The notes under the pieces were generated by a model. That model saw nothing but the letters and a program-made list of their open reading frames with translations. It searched no databases and was not told where the DNA came from. 64,000 nt of DNA. Source: Heyndrickxia sp050281185. Lineage in GTDB: Bacteria > Bacillota > Bacilli > Bacillales > Bacillaceae_C. Where the stretch lies: NCBI RefSeq assembly GCF_050281185.1, contig NZ_JBNNWS010000014.1, positions 62,001-126,000 of the forward strand, written 5' to 3'. Position 1 is the stretch's first letter; each line of letters opens with the position of its first letter. Shown here piece after piece: positions 18,710-27,772 of this stretch. Position numbers and translations under genes: made by a program.

Positions 18710-18828
18710 ATTAACAATAAAAAATGGTTATTTTTAGTTTAATGAGATTCCTCCATTTTCAATTTTTCTATCATATGTTATGATTTATCATTGAAATATT
18801 AAAAAGACAAGTTATGAAGGTGTAAAAC

Positions 18829-19977
18829 ATGATATATTTTGATAACAGTGCAACGACGAAGCCGTATGATGAAGTTATTGATGCTTTTACAAAGGTATCA
18901 AAAGATTTCTATGCGAATCCGTCTTCACTTCATAATTTTGGCGGGAAAGTAGAGATATTAGTCAAACAAGCAAGAAAACAGATTTCTGAGCTCCTGCATG
19001 TGAAAGAAAATGAAATATACTTTACTTCCGGCGGTACTGAAGGCAATAATTTAGCCATTAAAGGAACTGCCCTTCAATATCGTTCGCGTGGTAATCATAT
19101 TATCACAACAAGGATTGAACATCCTTCGGTATATGAAGCTTGTGAACAGTTACAGCAATTAGGGTTTGAAATTACGTATTTACCTGTTAATAAACATGGT
19201 TTAGTAGAGTTAAATGAACTTGAATCGGCAATCAAGGATGAAACAATTCTTGTTTCAATCATGCATGTTAATAATGAGATCGGATCTATTCAACCAATCG
19301 AGGAGATTGGAAAATTGCTGAATAAATATCCAAAAATACTATTTCATGTTGATCATGTCCAAGGAGTTGGAAAGGTCCCATTAAATATCCACCAATCTCA
19401 CATCGATTTTTGTACGATTTCAGCTCATAAATTCCATGGTCTTAAGGGAAGTGGGATTCTATATATTCGAAATGGTATTCGAATTTCACCTTTATTTTCC
19501 GGCGGAAATCAAGAAAATAAAGTGCGAAGCGGGACAGAAAATGTTGGTGGAATTGTTACTATGGCTAAAGCACTTCGATTAACAGAAGATAAGAGAAAAC
19601 AAAAAGTAACTGAAATGATTGCGATTAGAGATTATTTGATAACAAACTTAAGTAGTATTGCCAATATACAAGTGCATACAGATGTTAATGCTGCTCCACA
19701 TATTATTAATTTTTCTGCCATTGGTTTGAGGGGAGAAGTCATTGTCCATGCACTTGAGGCTGAAAGTATTTATGTTTCAACAACTAGTGCCTGCTCTTCA
19801 AAACAAAAATCAATTAGTAGAACCTTACAAGCTATTGGTGTAATCGAAAAGATTGCAGAAGGTGCAGTCCGCATTAGTCTATCTTATGAAAATACAATGG
19901 ATGAAGCAATCATATTTATGAACAAATTAGAAAAAATATTAAATAATTTGAATGATGTAATGAGGGATACTAAGTGA
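18829..19977 (+). CDS. nifZ: Cysteine desulfurase (NifS-like, ThiI-associated)
   Basis: PLP enzyme that takes sulfur from cysteine; the B. subtilis counterpart YtbJ/NifZ feeds ThiI for 4-thiouridine in tRNA. The 382-residue product begins MIYFDNSATT, has the PLP lysine in SAHKFHGLKGSG, the substrate-binding RSGTENV and the catalytic loop STTSACSS with Cys322. GAAGGTG precedes the ATG. Its last four bases overlap the thiI start (GTGA), implying translational coupling and a shared pathway. No IscU/SufU scaffold gene is adjacent. Confidence 0.95.
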   Translation: MIYFDNSATTKPYDEVIDAFTKVSKDFYANPSSLHNFGGKVEILVKQARKQISELLHVKENEIYFTSGGTEGNNLAIKGTALQYRSRGNHIITTRIEHPSVYEACEQLQQLGFEITYLPVNKHGLVELNELESAIKDETILVSIMHVNNEIGSIQPIEEIGKLLNKYPKILFHVDHVQGVGKVPLNIHQSHIDFCTISAHKFHGLKGSGILYIRNGIRISPLFSGGNQENKVRSGTENVGGIVTMAKALRLTEDKRKQKVTEMIAIRDYLITNLSSIANIQVHTDVNAAPHIINFSAIGLRGEVIVHALEAESIYVSTTSACSSKQKSISRTLQAIGVIEKIAEGAVRISLSYENTMDEAIIFMNKLEKILNNLNDVMRDTK

Positions 19978-21182
19978 AATATGATCGTATATTAATTAGA
20001 TATGGAGAATTATCCACAAAAGGTAAAAACCGAAACCATTTTATCACCCATTTAAAAAGAAATATTCGTGGGGTTTTAAAGGAGTTTAAAAATATTAGTA
20101 TTCAAGGCGGACATGATCGAATGTTTATCCTGCTAAATGGGGAAGACAGTAAACAGATCATGCAAGAATTATCGAAGGTATTCGGTATCCAATCCTTTAG
20201 CTTAGCCGTAAGAACAAATAAGAATATTGATGAAATGAAAGAGATTGGTCTAAAGCTCGTACAACAGCTTTATCACAACGGCGCAACATTTAAAGTGTCA
20301 ACGCGTCGAGGAGATAAGACCTTCGAATATGATACAAATGAGATTAATCATGCGATTGGTTCGCATATTTTAATGAATATTGAAGGGCTGAAAGTAGATG
20401 TAAAAAAGCCTGATATTAATTTAATTGTAGATGTTCGAAAAGATGGCGTTTATTTATCAAGTGAAATTATTCAAGGTGCTGGAGGATTACCGGTTGGTTC
20501 TTCTGGGAAAGCCATGCTCATGCTTTCAGGGGGGATCGACAGTCCGGTTGCAGGATACTTAACAATGAAGCGCGGAGTAAAAATTGAAGCGGTGCATTTT
20601 CATAGTCCTCCTTTTACTAGTGAACGAGCGAAACAAAAGGCAATAGACCTTGCGAAAAAAATGGCGGCTTATAATGGATTTGTAAAAATGCATATTGTTC
20701 CATTCACCAAAATTCAAGAAATTATTCATAAGAAGATTCCGGAAGGGTATTCTATGACGGCAACTAGAAGATTGATGCTCCGAATTACTGACGAGATTAG
20801 AAGAATAAATAATGGCTTAGCAATTGTAACAGGTGAGAGCTTAGGACAGGTGGCGAGTCAAACATTAGAAAGTATGGTGGCAATCAATGATGTTACCACT
20901 ACTCCAATATTACGACCATTAATTTCAATGGATAAGTTAGAAATTATCGATATTGCCCAAAAAATTGACACATATGATATATCCAATTTACCTTATGAGG
21001 ATTGCTGTACTATTTTTACTCCTCCAGCACCAAAAACGCGCCCTAAATTGGATAAAATACAGCATTATGAAACCTATGTAGATTTTGATTCTTTTATAAA
21101 GGAAGCCTTGGAGAATGTTGAAACCATTATTGTTTCAACTGAAAATGAGAGTAGAAAAGAGGGTTTTTCTGATTTACTATAA
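19974..21182 (+). CDS. thiI: tRNA 4-thiouridine synthetase ThiI
   Basis: Adenylates U8 of tRNA and transfers sulfur to it; also linked to thiamine thiazole synthesis in some bacteria. The 402-residue protein has an N-terminal ferredoxin-like region, a THUMP domain (about residues 60-165) and a PP-loop ATPase with SGGIDSPVAG near residue 183. It lacks the C-terminal rhodanese domain of the E. coli enzyme, as usual for Bacillus. GTG start within the end of the cysteine desulfurase gene. Confidence 0.96.
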   Translation: MKYDRILIRYGELSTKGKNRNHFITHLKRNIRGVLKEFKNISIQGGHDRMFILLNGEDSKQIMQELSKVFGIQSFSLAVRTNKNIDEMKEIGLKLVQQLYHNGATFKVSTRRGDKTFEYDTNEINHAIGSHILMNIEGLKVDVKKPDINLIVDVRKDGVYLSSEIIQGAGGLPVGSSGKAMLMLSGGIDSPVAGYLTMKRGVKIEAVHFHSPPFTSERAKQKAIDLAKKMAAYNGFVKMHIVPFTKIQEIIHKKIPEGYSMTATRRLMLRITDEIRRINNGLAIVTGESLGQVASQTLESMVAINDVTTTPILRPLISMDKLEIIDIAQKIDTYDISNLPYEDCCTIFTPPAPKTRPKLDKIQHYETYVDFDSFIKEALENVETIIVSTENESRKEGFSDLL

Positions 21183-21237
21183 TATATATTGGATAACAAT
21201 ATATTTATATTTAAGGAAGAATTACCAAATGATATTT

Positions 21238-21268
21238 TGAATGAAGGCATGTGTTTTCGCACAATCTA
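21238..21268 (+). promoter_or_regulatory. Putative sigma-G promoter of sspA
   Basis: TGAATG (21238-21243), 18-bp spacer, CAATCTA (21262-21268). This fits the forespore sigma-G pattern (TGAATA-N18-CATNNTA) with one mismatch in each box, just before the SASP gene. Confidence 0.65.
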
Positions 21269-21291
21269 TACTCACAAGGAGGTGAAAACAC

Positions 21292-21489
21292 ATGCCAAAC
21301 AACAATCAATTAGTAGCTCCTGGAGCACAACAAGCTATAGATCAAATGAAATACGAAATTGCTCAAGAATTCGGGGTAAATCTTGGTGCTGACACAACTT
21401 CACGTGCTAACGGTTCTGTTGGTGGTGAAATTACAAAACGTCTTGTATCAATGGCAGAATCACAACTAGGTGGTTACCAACAACATTAA
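21292..21489 (+). CDS. sspA: Alpha/beta-type small acid-soluble spore protein
   Basis: DNA-binding protein of the dormant spore core that protects DNA and is degraded at germination. The 65-residue product has the family signature MKYEIAQEFGV with the GPR protease cleavage site between Glu and Ile, and GSVGGEITKRLV near the C-terminus. AAGGAGGTG lies 7 nt before the ATG. Its position after thiI matches B. subtilis sspA, although species often carry several near-identical copies elsewhere. Confidence 0.96.
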   Translation: MPNNNQLVAPGAQQAIDQMKYEIAQEFGVNLGADTTSRANGSVGGEITKRLVSMAESQLGGYQQH

Positions 21490-21504
21490 TTTAATAATAT
21501 GGCT

Positions 21505-21534
21505 AAGGGAAGCGGATAACCGCTTCCCTTTTCT
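21505..21534 (+). terminator. Terminator after sspA
   Basis: Perfect 11-bp stem AAGGGAAGCGG / CCGCTTCCCTT with an ATAA loop. Confidence 0.92.
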
Positions 21535-21616
21535 ATGATTTACTTCCTTCTTGTTAATTATTTTAAATTTTAAAATTATTTAGTATAATAGAAATAAGTT
21601 GAAGGAGGTAATAAAA

Positions 21617-23197
21617 ATGAAACGTGAAGACTTACTAGCCCCTAATAAATACAATATAGTTGAAGAAGTTGAGAAATTTGCATCTAACCTATCAAAAATT
21701 GCAATAATATGGGAGAATGATTTAGGAGAAACAAAAGAAATTACATATAAAGAATTGATGAGAAATGTGAATAAAATTGGAAATGTTTTCTTGGAAAGTG
21801 GACTTCAAGAAGGGGACACACTTTTAATTATCGTTCCAAGATTAATAGAAGCTTACCAGGTATATCTTGCAGCATTAAAAACAGGAATTGTCGTGATCCC
21901 TAGTTCTGAAATGCTTACATCAAAAGATTTGCAATACCGTATTCAACATGGTGATGTGAAGGGAGTTGTATCCTTCTATCCATATGCAGGTCAAATAGAT
22001 GGCGTAGAAGAATCAAAACCTTTAAAAAGATTTATCATTGGAGAGAAAAGAAATAATTGGCTAAATTTAGAGGACTTAATGGATGGTGCTAGCGATTCCT
22101 TAGAGATCGCTAATACTTCTCAAGATAATATGGCGTTTTTATCCTATACATCTGGTACAACTGGAAATCCAAAAGGGGTTGTACATACTCATGGTTGGGG
22201 GTATGCACATTTACGAACTGCTGCCCCTCATTGGCTTAACATTCATGAAGATGATATCGTTTGGGCAACTGCTGGACCTGGCTGGCAAAAGTGGATTTGG
22301 AGTCCGTTTCTTTCCGTTTTAGGATCAGGTGCAACCGGCTTTGTTTATAATGGAAAGTTTGATCCAAAAGTTTATTTAAGTCTTCTTGATAAATATGATG
22401 TAAATGTATTATGTTGTACTCCGACAGAATATCGTTTAATGGCCAAGGTGGATCATCTGTCACAGTATCAATTAAAAAATATACACAGTGCAGTTTCTGC
22501 TGGTGAACCGTTAAACAGAGAAGTAATTGAAACGTTTAAAAAATATTTTAATATTATTGTTCGTGATGGGTATGGTCAAACGGAAAATACGTTATTAGTT
22601 GGAATTACTAAAGATATGGAATTGAAACCTGGATCGATGGGAAAACCGACACCTGGAAATCGAGTAGAAGTTATAGACGGAAACGGAGTTCCATGTAAAG
22701 TTGGAGAAGTAGGTGATATTGCAGTGCACATAGAAACGCCTGCTTTGTTTAAAAATTATTATAAAGATCCTGAACGAACTGCAATGCAATTTCGTGGTGA
22801 CTACTACGTAACTGGAGACAAGGCTAAAATGGATGAGGACGGTTATCTATGGTTCGAAGGGCGTGGAGATGATATTATAATTAGTTCTGGATATACAATT
22901 GGTCCATTTGAGGTAGAGGATGCACTTGTTAAACACCCAGATGTCAAGGAATGTGCAGTAGTAGCAAGTCCAGACGAAATAAGGGGAAATATTGTAAAGG
23001 CATTTGTTGTTTTGCAGGAGGGTGTTGATCCAGAAAAGGAAGATTTAATTGAAAATTTACAAAATCACGTAAAAGAACTTACGGCACCATACAAATATCC
23101 ACGTGCAATTGAATTTATTAAAGAGCTACCAAAAACAACATCTGGAAAAATTCGTCGAGTAGAGCTACGGCAGCGAGAACTTGAGAAAGTAAAATAA
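21617..23197 (+). CDS. mbcS: Medium/branched-chain acyl-CoA synthetase (MbcS/YtcI type)
   Basis: AMP-forming acyl-CoA ligase, 526 residues. It has the P-loop SYTSGTTGNPKGV, the DGYGQTEN substrate motif, and C-terminal PKTTSGKIRR with catalytic Lys511. In B. subtilis YtcI/MbcS, also beside sspA, activates branched short-chain acids such as isobutyrate and 2-methylbutyrate. The ATG at 21617 is chosen because GAAGGAGG stands at the right distance; a TTG at 21599 overlaps that site. Its lysine could be regulated by acetylation like AcsA, but no sequence here shows this. Confidence 0.9.
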   Translation: MKREDLLAPNKYNIVEEVEKFASNLSKIAIIWENDLGETKEITYKELMRNVNKIGNVFLESGLQEGDTLLIIVPRLIEAYQVYLAALKTGIVVIPSSEMLTSKDLQYRIQHGDVKGVVSFYPYAGQIDGVEESKPLKRFIIGEKRNNWLNLEDLMDGASDSLEIANTSQDNMAFLSYTSGTTGNPKGVVHTHGWGYAHLRTAAPHWLNIHEDDIVWATAGPGWQKWIWSPFLSVLGSGATGFVYNGKFDPKVYLSLLDKYDVNVLCCTPTEYRLMAKVDHLSQYQLKNIHSAVSAGEPLNREVIETFKKYFNIIVRDGYGQTENTLLVGITKDMELKPGSMGKPTPGNRVEVIDGNGVPCKVGEVGDIAVHIETPALFKNYYKDPERTAMQFRGDYYVTGDKAKMDEDGYLWFEGRGDDIIISSGYTIGPFEVEDALVKHPDVKECAVVASPDEIRGNIVKAFVVLQEGVDPEKEDLIENLQNHVKELTAPYKYPRAIEFIKELPKTTSGKIRRVELRQRELEKVK

Positions 23198-23213
23198 TCA
23201 TTCCATAATAATT

Positions 23214-23246
23214 AACAGATAGTTATATAGACTATCTGTTTTTTAT
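23214..23246 (+). terminator. Terminator after mbcS
   Basis: Perfect 10-bp stem AACAGATAGT / ACTATCTGTT followed by Ts. Confidence 0.9.
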
Positions 23247-23393
23247 ATGAACATTTTTCCCCTGGCTAACCAAGGAATCCCCAATTTTCTTAAATGTCTA
23301 AAATTGTGGATAGAAAAGGGTTGTAATTAAGACTTTTTCAATTTACAATAATACTTATTTCGAAAATCTAAAGAATGAATTGAGGCGCATTAG

Positions 23394-24323
23394 ATGAAAC
23401 AAGAAGAGAAAATAGGAATTTTTTATGCCGCCTTTTCGTATATCATTTGGGGAGTACTTCCAATGTATTGGAAGTGGCTAAATAGTATATCAGCGGAAGA
23501 AATATTGGCAAACCGAATTTTTTGGTCATTTATATTTATGATTATACTCCTAATAGTGACAAAGAAGTGGAAAGTATTTATTCAAACATTGAAAGATTTA
23601 AAAATGAATAAAAAGGTGCTTTTTTCATTAGTGGTGGCATCCTTATTAATTACTGCTAATTGGTTTATTTACATTTGGGCTGTCAATGAGAATCACATAG
23701 TGGAAACCAGTCTTGGGTATTACATAAATCCTTTGGTGAGCATTCTTTTAGGAGTTTTTATATTAAAAGAAAGACTGAATAAAGTTCAAATTATATCCTT
23801 TTGTATTGCTGCTGTAGGGGTTTTAATTTTAACTGTATCATATGGGCAGTTTCCGTGGATATCCTTTAGTTTAGCCATTTCATTCGGTCTATACGGTTTG
23901 GTAAAAAAAGTTATCAAGGTTGATTCTGCTATCGGTCTTACACTTGAAACAATGACAATTGCTCCCATTGCATTTATTTATATGGTGTATTTGCTGTCCA
24001 CCGGTCATCTTTCGTTTTTAGATGGAGATTTAAAAATAGATTTATTATTAATTGGAGCTGGAGCAGCAACAGCGATACCTTTACTTTTTTTCGCAAAAGG
24101 AGCACAAAAAATACCTTTATATTTGATTGGGTTTCTTCAATATATTGCTCCAACAATCATGCTGTTCTTAGGAGTCTTTTTATACGGTGAACATTTTAGC
24201 TTAGTCCATATGATTGCATTTATATGCATTTGGACTGCTGCAATTGTTATCTCTGTAGGAAATTCAAAATGGTTTATTGGTATGATAAATAGAATGAAAA
24301 AAGATAATAGTTTTAGCGCATAA
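23394..24323 (+). CDS. rarD: RarD-type EamA transporter
   Basis: Ten-helix membrane protein of the drug/metabolite transporter superfamily, 309 residues. The RarD subgroup is recognised by the N-terminal SYIIWGVLPMYWKWL, ANRIFWSF and NWFIYIWAVN, followed by the repeat GYYINPLVSILLG and the second EamA half with GFLQYIAPTIMLFLGV. The substrate is not established for this family (the name comes from chloramphenicol sensitivity work). It stands alone with its own terminator. Confidence 0.88.
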   Translation: MKQEEKIGIFYAAFSYIIWGVLPMYWKWLNSISAEEILANRIFWSFIFMIILLIVTKKWKVFIQTLKDLKMNKKVLFSLVVASLLITANWFIYIWAVNENHIVETSLGYYINPLVSILLGVFILKERLNKVQIISFCIAAVGVLILTVSYGQFPWISFSLAISFGLYGLVKKVIKVDSAIGLTLETMTIAPIAFIYMVYLLSTGHLSFLDGDLKIDLLLIGAGAATAIPLLFFAKGAQKIPLYLIGFLQYIAPTIMLFLGVFLYGEHFSLVHMIAFICIWTAAIVISVGNSKWFIGMINRMKKDNSFSA

Positions 24324-24334
24324 AAATACTATCA

Positions 24335-24368
24335 AAAATGGGTGACTCATGATGTGTCACCCATTTTT
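24335..24368 (+). terminator. Terminator after rarD
   Basis: Stem AAATGGGTGAC / GTCACCCATTT followed by Ts. Confidence 0.88.
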
Positions 24369-24444
24369 ATGAAACTTTTTGATACAATATTCGTAAAAAT
24401 AAATTGTTTTTTCTTAAAGAGAAGAAGAAAGAGGAGGATAACTG

Positions 24445-25455
24445 ATGAACAAAAAAAGGTGGGGAGCCCTAGCAATAGCTGTATTTCTGTTTGTAGTATC
24501 AATCATTGTAAATGTTGCAAGCATGGCATTTAAGACAGATGTTACAAGTCTTTTTGATCAATTTTTTAATACACAAGATCAAAACTTTACAGAAGAAGTG
24601 ATGGAAGATGGAGATGAATTTAAGAAAATAGCAGTTCTTGAAGTAGAAGGAGTTATCCAAGATTCGGGAAGTAGTAGTTCTTTACTTAATAGTGGGACCT
24701 ATAATCATAGATCTTTTATGGAACAATTAAATTATGTAAAAAAAGATAATGATGTAAAAGCTATAATTCTAAGAGTGAATTCACCAGGCGGCGGGGTAGT
24801 AGAATCAGCAGAAATACATAATAAGATTATTGAAATACAAAAAGATACAAAAAAACCTGTTTATGTTTCAATGGGAGCAACAGCTGCTTCTGGCGGCTAT
24901 TACATATCAGCTCCGGCAAACAAAATTTTTGCTAGTCCTGAAACAATGACAGGTTCATTAGGTGTGATCATGCAAGGAGTTAATTACTCAGAATTGGCAA
25001 AAAACTTTGGAGTTGACTTCGTAACAATTAAAAGTGGCCCATACAAAGATATTATGAGTCCTTCACGTAAAATGACAGATGAAGAGAAGAAAATTATCCA
25101 AAAAATGGTGAACAATTCTTATGAAGGCTTTGTTAATGTCATTGCAAAAGGACGACATCTTCCGGTGGAAACTGTAAGAAAAATTGCTGATGGACGTGTT
25201 TATGATGGAAGGCAAGCGAAGGAATTAAAATTAATTGATGACTTTGGATATTTGGAAGATGTAATTAACAATGTCCGAAAGGATTATAACTTAAAAAACG
25301 CAGAGGTCGTTCGTTATAGTGATAATGCAGGTTTCGGATCTCTCTTTTCGATGACTGCTCAAAAAATAATGGGAAAAGAAGCAGATGTAACGGGATTAAT
25401 GAAAATGTTATCTCAACCCAACGCTCCTAGACTCATGTATATTTATTCCGAATAA
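24445..25455 (+). CDS. sppA: Signal peptide peptidase SppA
   Basis: Membrane-anchored Ser/Lys protease (family S49) that degrades cleaved signal peptides. The 336-residue protein has one N-terminal membrane segment (about residues 7-28), oxyanion-loop motif VNSPGGGV, catalytic Ser149 in ATAASGGYY and catalytic Lys201 in KSGPYKD, equivalent to Ser147 and Lys199 of B. subtilis. GGAGG precedes the ATG. Only 12 bp separate it from the RDD-domain gene downstream, so they form an operon. Confidence 0.96.
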   Translation: MNKKRWGALAIAVFLFVVSIIVNVASMAFKTDVTSLFDQFFNTQDQNFTEEVMEDGDEFKKIAVLEVEGVIQDSGSSSSLLNSGTYNHRSFMEQLNYVKKDNDVKAIILRVNSPGGGVVESAEIHNKIIEIQKDTKKPVYVSMGATAASGGYYISAPANKIFASPETMTGSLGVIMQGVNYSELAKNFGVDFVTIKSGPYKDIMSPSRKMTDEEKKIIQKMVNNSYEGFVNVIAKGRHLPVETVRKIADGRVYDGRQAKELKLIDDFGYLEDVINNVRKDYNLKNAEVVRYSDNAGFGSLFSMTAQKIMGKEADVTGLMKMLSQPNAPRLMYIYSE

Positions 25456-25467
25456 GGGGGGAGTAAA

Positions 25468-26043
25468 ATGAATGAAGAACAAAAGGCGAATCAACAACAT
25501 ATTACAAATGAAATAGCTGAGAATGAATTTATTCCTGAACAAACCTCAGTACAAACTTTTAATTCAGGAAAATCGGATATTGATACAACTCCAGTTGGGC
25601 AAAACTATTATTTCGCAGGATTTTGGATGAGATTTTGGGCATATCTTCTCGATTTAATAGTTATCGCAAGTATTGAGCGATTAATCATAAAGCCAATTTT
25701 TAGAATATCTGATATTCCCTTTACCGATTCAGGAATGTTCACTCCATATGCTATAGCAACTGCAATTACATTTTATTTGTATTTCATATTAATGACCAAG
25801 TTTTTTTCTCAAACTATCGGGAAAATGGTGTTTGGTCTCAAGGTGATTTCATTTAAGGAAACAAAACTTTCATGGGGAACAATTATTTTCCGGGAGGGAA
25901 TTGGTCGATATATTTCTGTTTTTATAAAAATATTGTATATACTTGTTGCCTTTACTCCGAATAAACAAGGACTGCATGACATTTTTGCAGATACATCAGT
26001 TATACATGAACGTCCTCTAAAACAATTGCAACCCACTTTTTAG
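25468..26043 (+). CDS. yteJ: RDD-family membrane protein YteJ (SppA partner)
   Basis: A 191-residue protein with a disordered hydrophilic N-terminus (about 55 residues) and an RDD domain of three membrane helices starting at AGFWMRFWAYLLDL, with TIGKMVFGLKV and FREGIGRYIS. In B. subtilis YteJ is co-transcribed with sppA and inhibits it, and the pair contributes to resistance to some antimicrobial peptides. GGGGGGAG precedes the ATG and a terminator follows. Confidence 0.9.
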   Translation: MNEEQKANQQHITNEIAENEFIPEQTSVQTFNSGKSDIDTTPVGQNYYFAGFWMRFWAYLLDLIVIASIERLIIKPIFRISDIPFTDSGMFTPYAIATAITFYLYFILMTKFFSQTIGKMVFGLKVISFKETKLSWGTIIFREGIGRYISVFIKILYILVAFTPNKQGLHDIFADTSVIHERPLKQLQPTF

Positions 26044-26056
26044 TGGTTTCGAACGA

Positions 26057-26088
26057 TAACCCGCCAATGAGCGGGTTTATTTTTTTTC
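26057..26088 (+). terminator. Terminator after sppA-yteJ
   Basis: Stem AACCCGC / GCGGGTT with a long T run. Confidence 0.9.
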
Positions 26089-26127
26089 TTATTTGGCAAC
26101 AATGGTAGGCTGAAAGGTTGTGAAGAA

Positions 26128-26805
26128 ATGATCTTAACCACTATTATTATTGCTATCATTCTTGTTTTTTTTATTATTATATGGTTTACATCAATCACAA
26201 TCTCAATCGATTATTCTCATAAGATGGATGATGATCATTTAAGGATACAATTTATCATTTGGAAAATCATTCGTTATAAAATGAAGGTCCCAAAAATTAA
26301 GATAGAAAAAGATGAACCAACGATTACCTATGAGGAAAAAACCAATACTGGAACGAAGCAGCACTCAGAAATTACACCTGAGGAAATTTCTGATCAATTT
26401 TCAGATTATAAAGAGCTATTAGAACATATTTTTGGATTAAAAGTGATTATACGGAAGTTTTTAAAGAAAGTTAAGATTATCCAATTGGATTGGCATACAA
26501 CAATCGGTATGAAGGATGCCGCTCTTACAGGCAAATTAACCGGAGTAGTTTGGACGGTAAAAGCTATTATTGTGGGGATACTTAGTAAGTATATGAATCT
26601 CAAGCTAATGCCTAATTATACGGTTACTCCATCATTTCAAACTCCTTTATCTGAAACAACGATAAAATGTATGTTTAAATTACGAATCGGGAATGCTATT
26701 CTAGCAGGAATAAAAATATTTAAGTTTTGGAGAGGCGGAAAAGGAGCTTTCAAAACAAAGCCCTTAACAATGCTATCAAAAAAAGAATCTAAGCATTCTT
26801 TGTAA
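26128..26805 (+). CDS. ytfI: DUF2953 membrane protein YtfI
   Basis: A 225-residue protein with one N-terminal membrane segment (residues 2-22) followed by a DUF2953-type region containing DWHTTIGMKDAALTGKLTGV. Function unknown. It precedes ytfJ as in B. subtilis, where both are sporulation-associated; here a family 2 repeat lies between the two genes. GAAAGG precedes the ATG. Confidence 0.85.
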   Translation: MILTTIIIAIILVFFIIIWFTSITISIDYSHKMDDDHLRIQFIIWKIIRYKMKVPKIKIEKDEPTITYEEKTNTGTKQHSEITPEEISDQFSDYKELLEHIFGLKVIIRKFLKKVKIIQLDWHTTIGMKDAALTGKLTGVVWTVKAIIVGILSKYMNLKLMPNYTVTPSFQTPLSETTIKCMFKLRIGNAILAGIKIFKFWRGGKGAFKTKPLTMLSKKESKHSL

Positions 26806-26810
26806 AGAAC

Positions 26811-27033
26811 AAAAGCGCAAGCGACTAGCTCATCGGCGTACGGATTTTGTAGTCTTCGACTGAGATAAAGGAAACACGGTGAGGTAGTTCACGAGCTAGT
26901 GAAATTGGCACTTCAAATTTCACCTGATGTTGACTTATCGTAGGGAGAAGACGGAGAAATCCGCTAGCCGACGGCTGCTTGCGCTAGACGTAAACCTCGC
27001 TCTTCATAAAGTTATCCACAGTGCGAATATTTT
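26811..27033. repeat. Interspersed repeat, family 2, copy B (inverted relative to A)
   Basis: Starts AAAAGCGCAAGCG and ends with GCTTGCGCTAGACGTAAACC plus the flank shared with copy A, including a perfect DnaA box TTATCCACA at 27012-27020. Relative to A it carries about 30 extra bases near 26900-26932 that form their own small hairpin (GTGAAATT / AATTTCAC). It fills most of the 357-base gap between ytfI and ytfJ. Confidence 0.87.
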
Positions 27034-27066
27034 ATACTTTTCTAAACGATTAGAAAAGTATTGGGT

Positions 27067-27095
27067 ACCTTAGTCGGCCCCAACAAGCAACAAAC
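27067..27095. repeat. Fragment of family 3 repeat
   Basis: ACCTTAGTCGGCCCCAACAA resembles GCCTTGATCAGCCCCGACAA at 9122. Short and degenerate. Confidence 0.5.
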
Positions 27096-27162
27096 ATTCT
27101 AGATATGATGCAAGGTTTCGTTAATTAGTCTGAAACAAGACAAAATGGTTAGGAGGATTACT

Positions 27163-27672
27163 ATGAGTGAGCATCCAATTGAAGGATTAATGTCCGCAGC
27201 GATGGAAAATTTAAAGGAAATGATTGATGTTAATACAATTATTGGTGATCCAGTAGAAACACCTGATGGAAGTGTTATTTTAACTGTGTCAAAAGTGGGG
27301 TTTGGTTTTGCTGCTGGAGGAAGCCAATTTAATGCTAACGGACAATCGGGTTCAAATGGTCAAGGACAACAACAACAAAGTGGTCAGCAGGGTGGGCAAG
27401 GCGGACAAGGTGGAAAATCCGAATTGCCATTTGGAGGTGGTAGTGGCGGCGGTGTTTCGATTACTCCAATTGCCTTTTTAATTGTTAATTCTCAAGGTGT
27501 TAAAATGCTTCATCTTGATGAAAGCACTCATTTACTAGAAAAAATATTAGATATAGCACCTAATGTAGTTGAGAGAATACAAGGTATGCTTAAGAAAAAT
27601 AATCAAAACTCTAATTCAAATGGATGGAAAAATCATCAGCCTACAAATCAAAAACAAGATTTTGATTTCTAA
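27163..27672 (+). CDS. ytfJ: GerW-family sporulation protein YtfJ
   Basis: A 169-residue protein: N-terminal HPIEGLMSAAMENLKEMID, a central low-complexity Gly/Gln stretch (about residues 55-95), then a conserved part with GVSITPIAFLIV. GerW/YtfJ proteins are forespore-made and affect germination in Streptomyces and Bacillus; the mechanism is unknown. The ATG at 27163 has AGGAGG 7 nt upstream; the in-frame ATG at 27145 precedes that site and is not used. Confidence 0.92.
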   Translation: MSEHPIEGLMSAAMENLKEMIDVNTIIGDPVETPDGSVILTVSKVGFGFAAGGSQFNANGQSGSNGQGQQQQSGQQGGQGGQGGKSELPFGGGSGGGVSITPIAFLIVNSQGVKMLHLDESTHLLEKILDIAPNVVERIQGMLKKNNQNSNSNGWKNHQPTNQKQDFDF

Positions 27673-27698
27673 AAAAACTCGCCATTGGCGAGTTTTTA
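27673..27698 (+). terminator. Terminator after ytfJ
   Basis: Stem ACTCGCC / GGCGAGT with flanking A/T runs immediately after the stop. Confidence 0.85.
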
Positions 27699-27772
27699 AT
27701 TGGAAAAATAATAAATAGTTCAGTATGATATGTATAGTAGATACATACTAACTAAAAAGGAGGTCATTAATT

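Noticed and set aside
18829..19977. Nitrogen-fixation or iron-sulfur operon
   Set aside because: The NifS-like gene is coupled to thiI, and no scaffold or nif genes are present; tRNA thiolation is the better reading.
21189..21392. Frame of 67 codons overlapping sspA
   Set aside because: It covers the sigma-G-like promoter, the ribosome binding site and part of sspA in another frame.
24342..24533. Frame of 63 codons between rarD and sppA
   Set aside because: It starts in the rarD terminator and runs into the sppA coding region in another frame, without a ribosome binding site.
16463..27020. Replication origin suggested by two perfect DnaA boxes
   Set aside because: The boxes are 10 kb apart in duplicated repeat flanks, with no box cluster, no AT-rich unwinding region and no dnaA-dnaN; they are not an origin.
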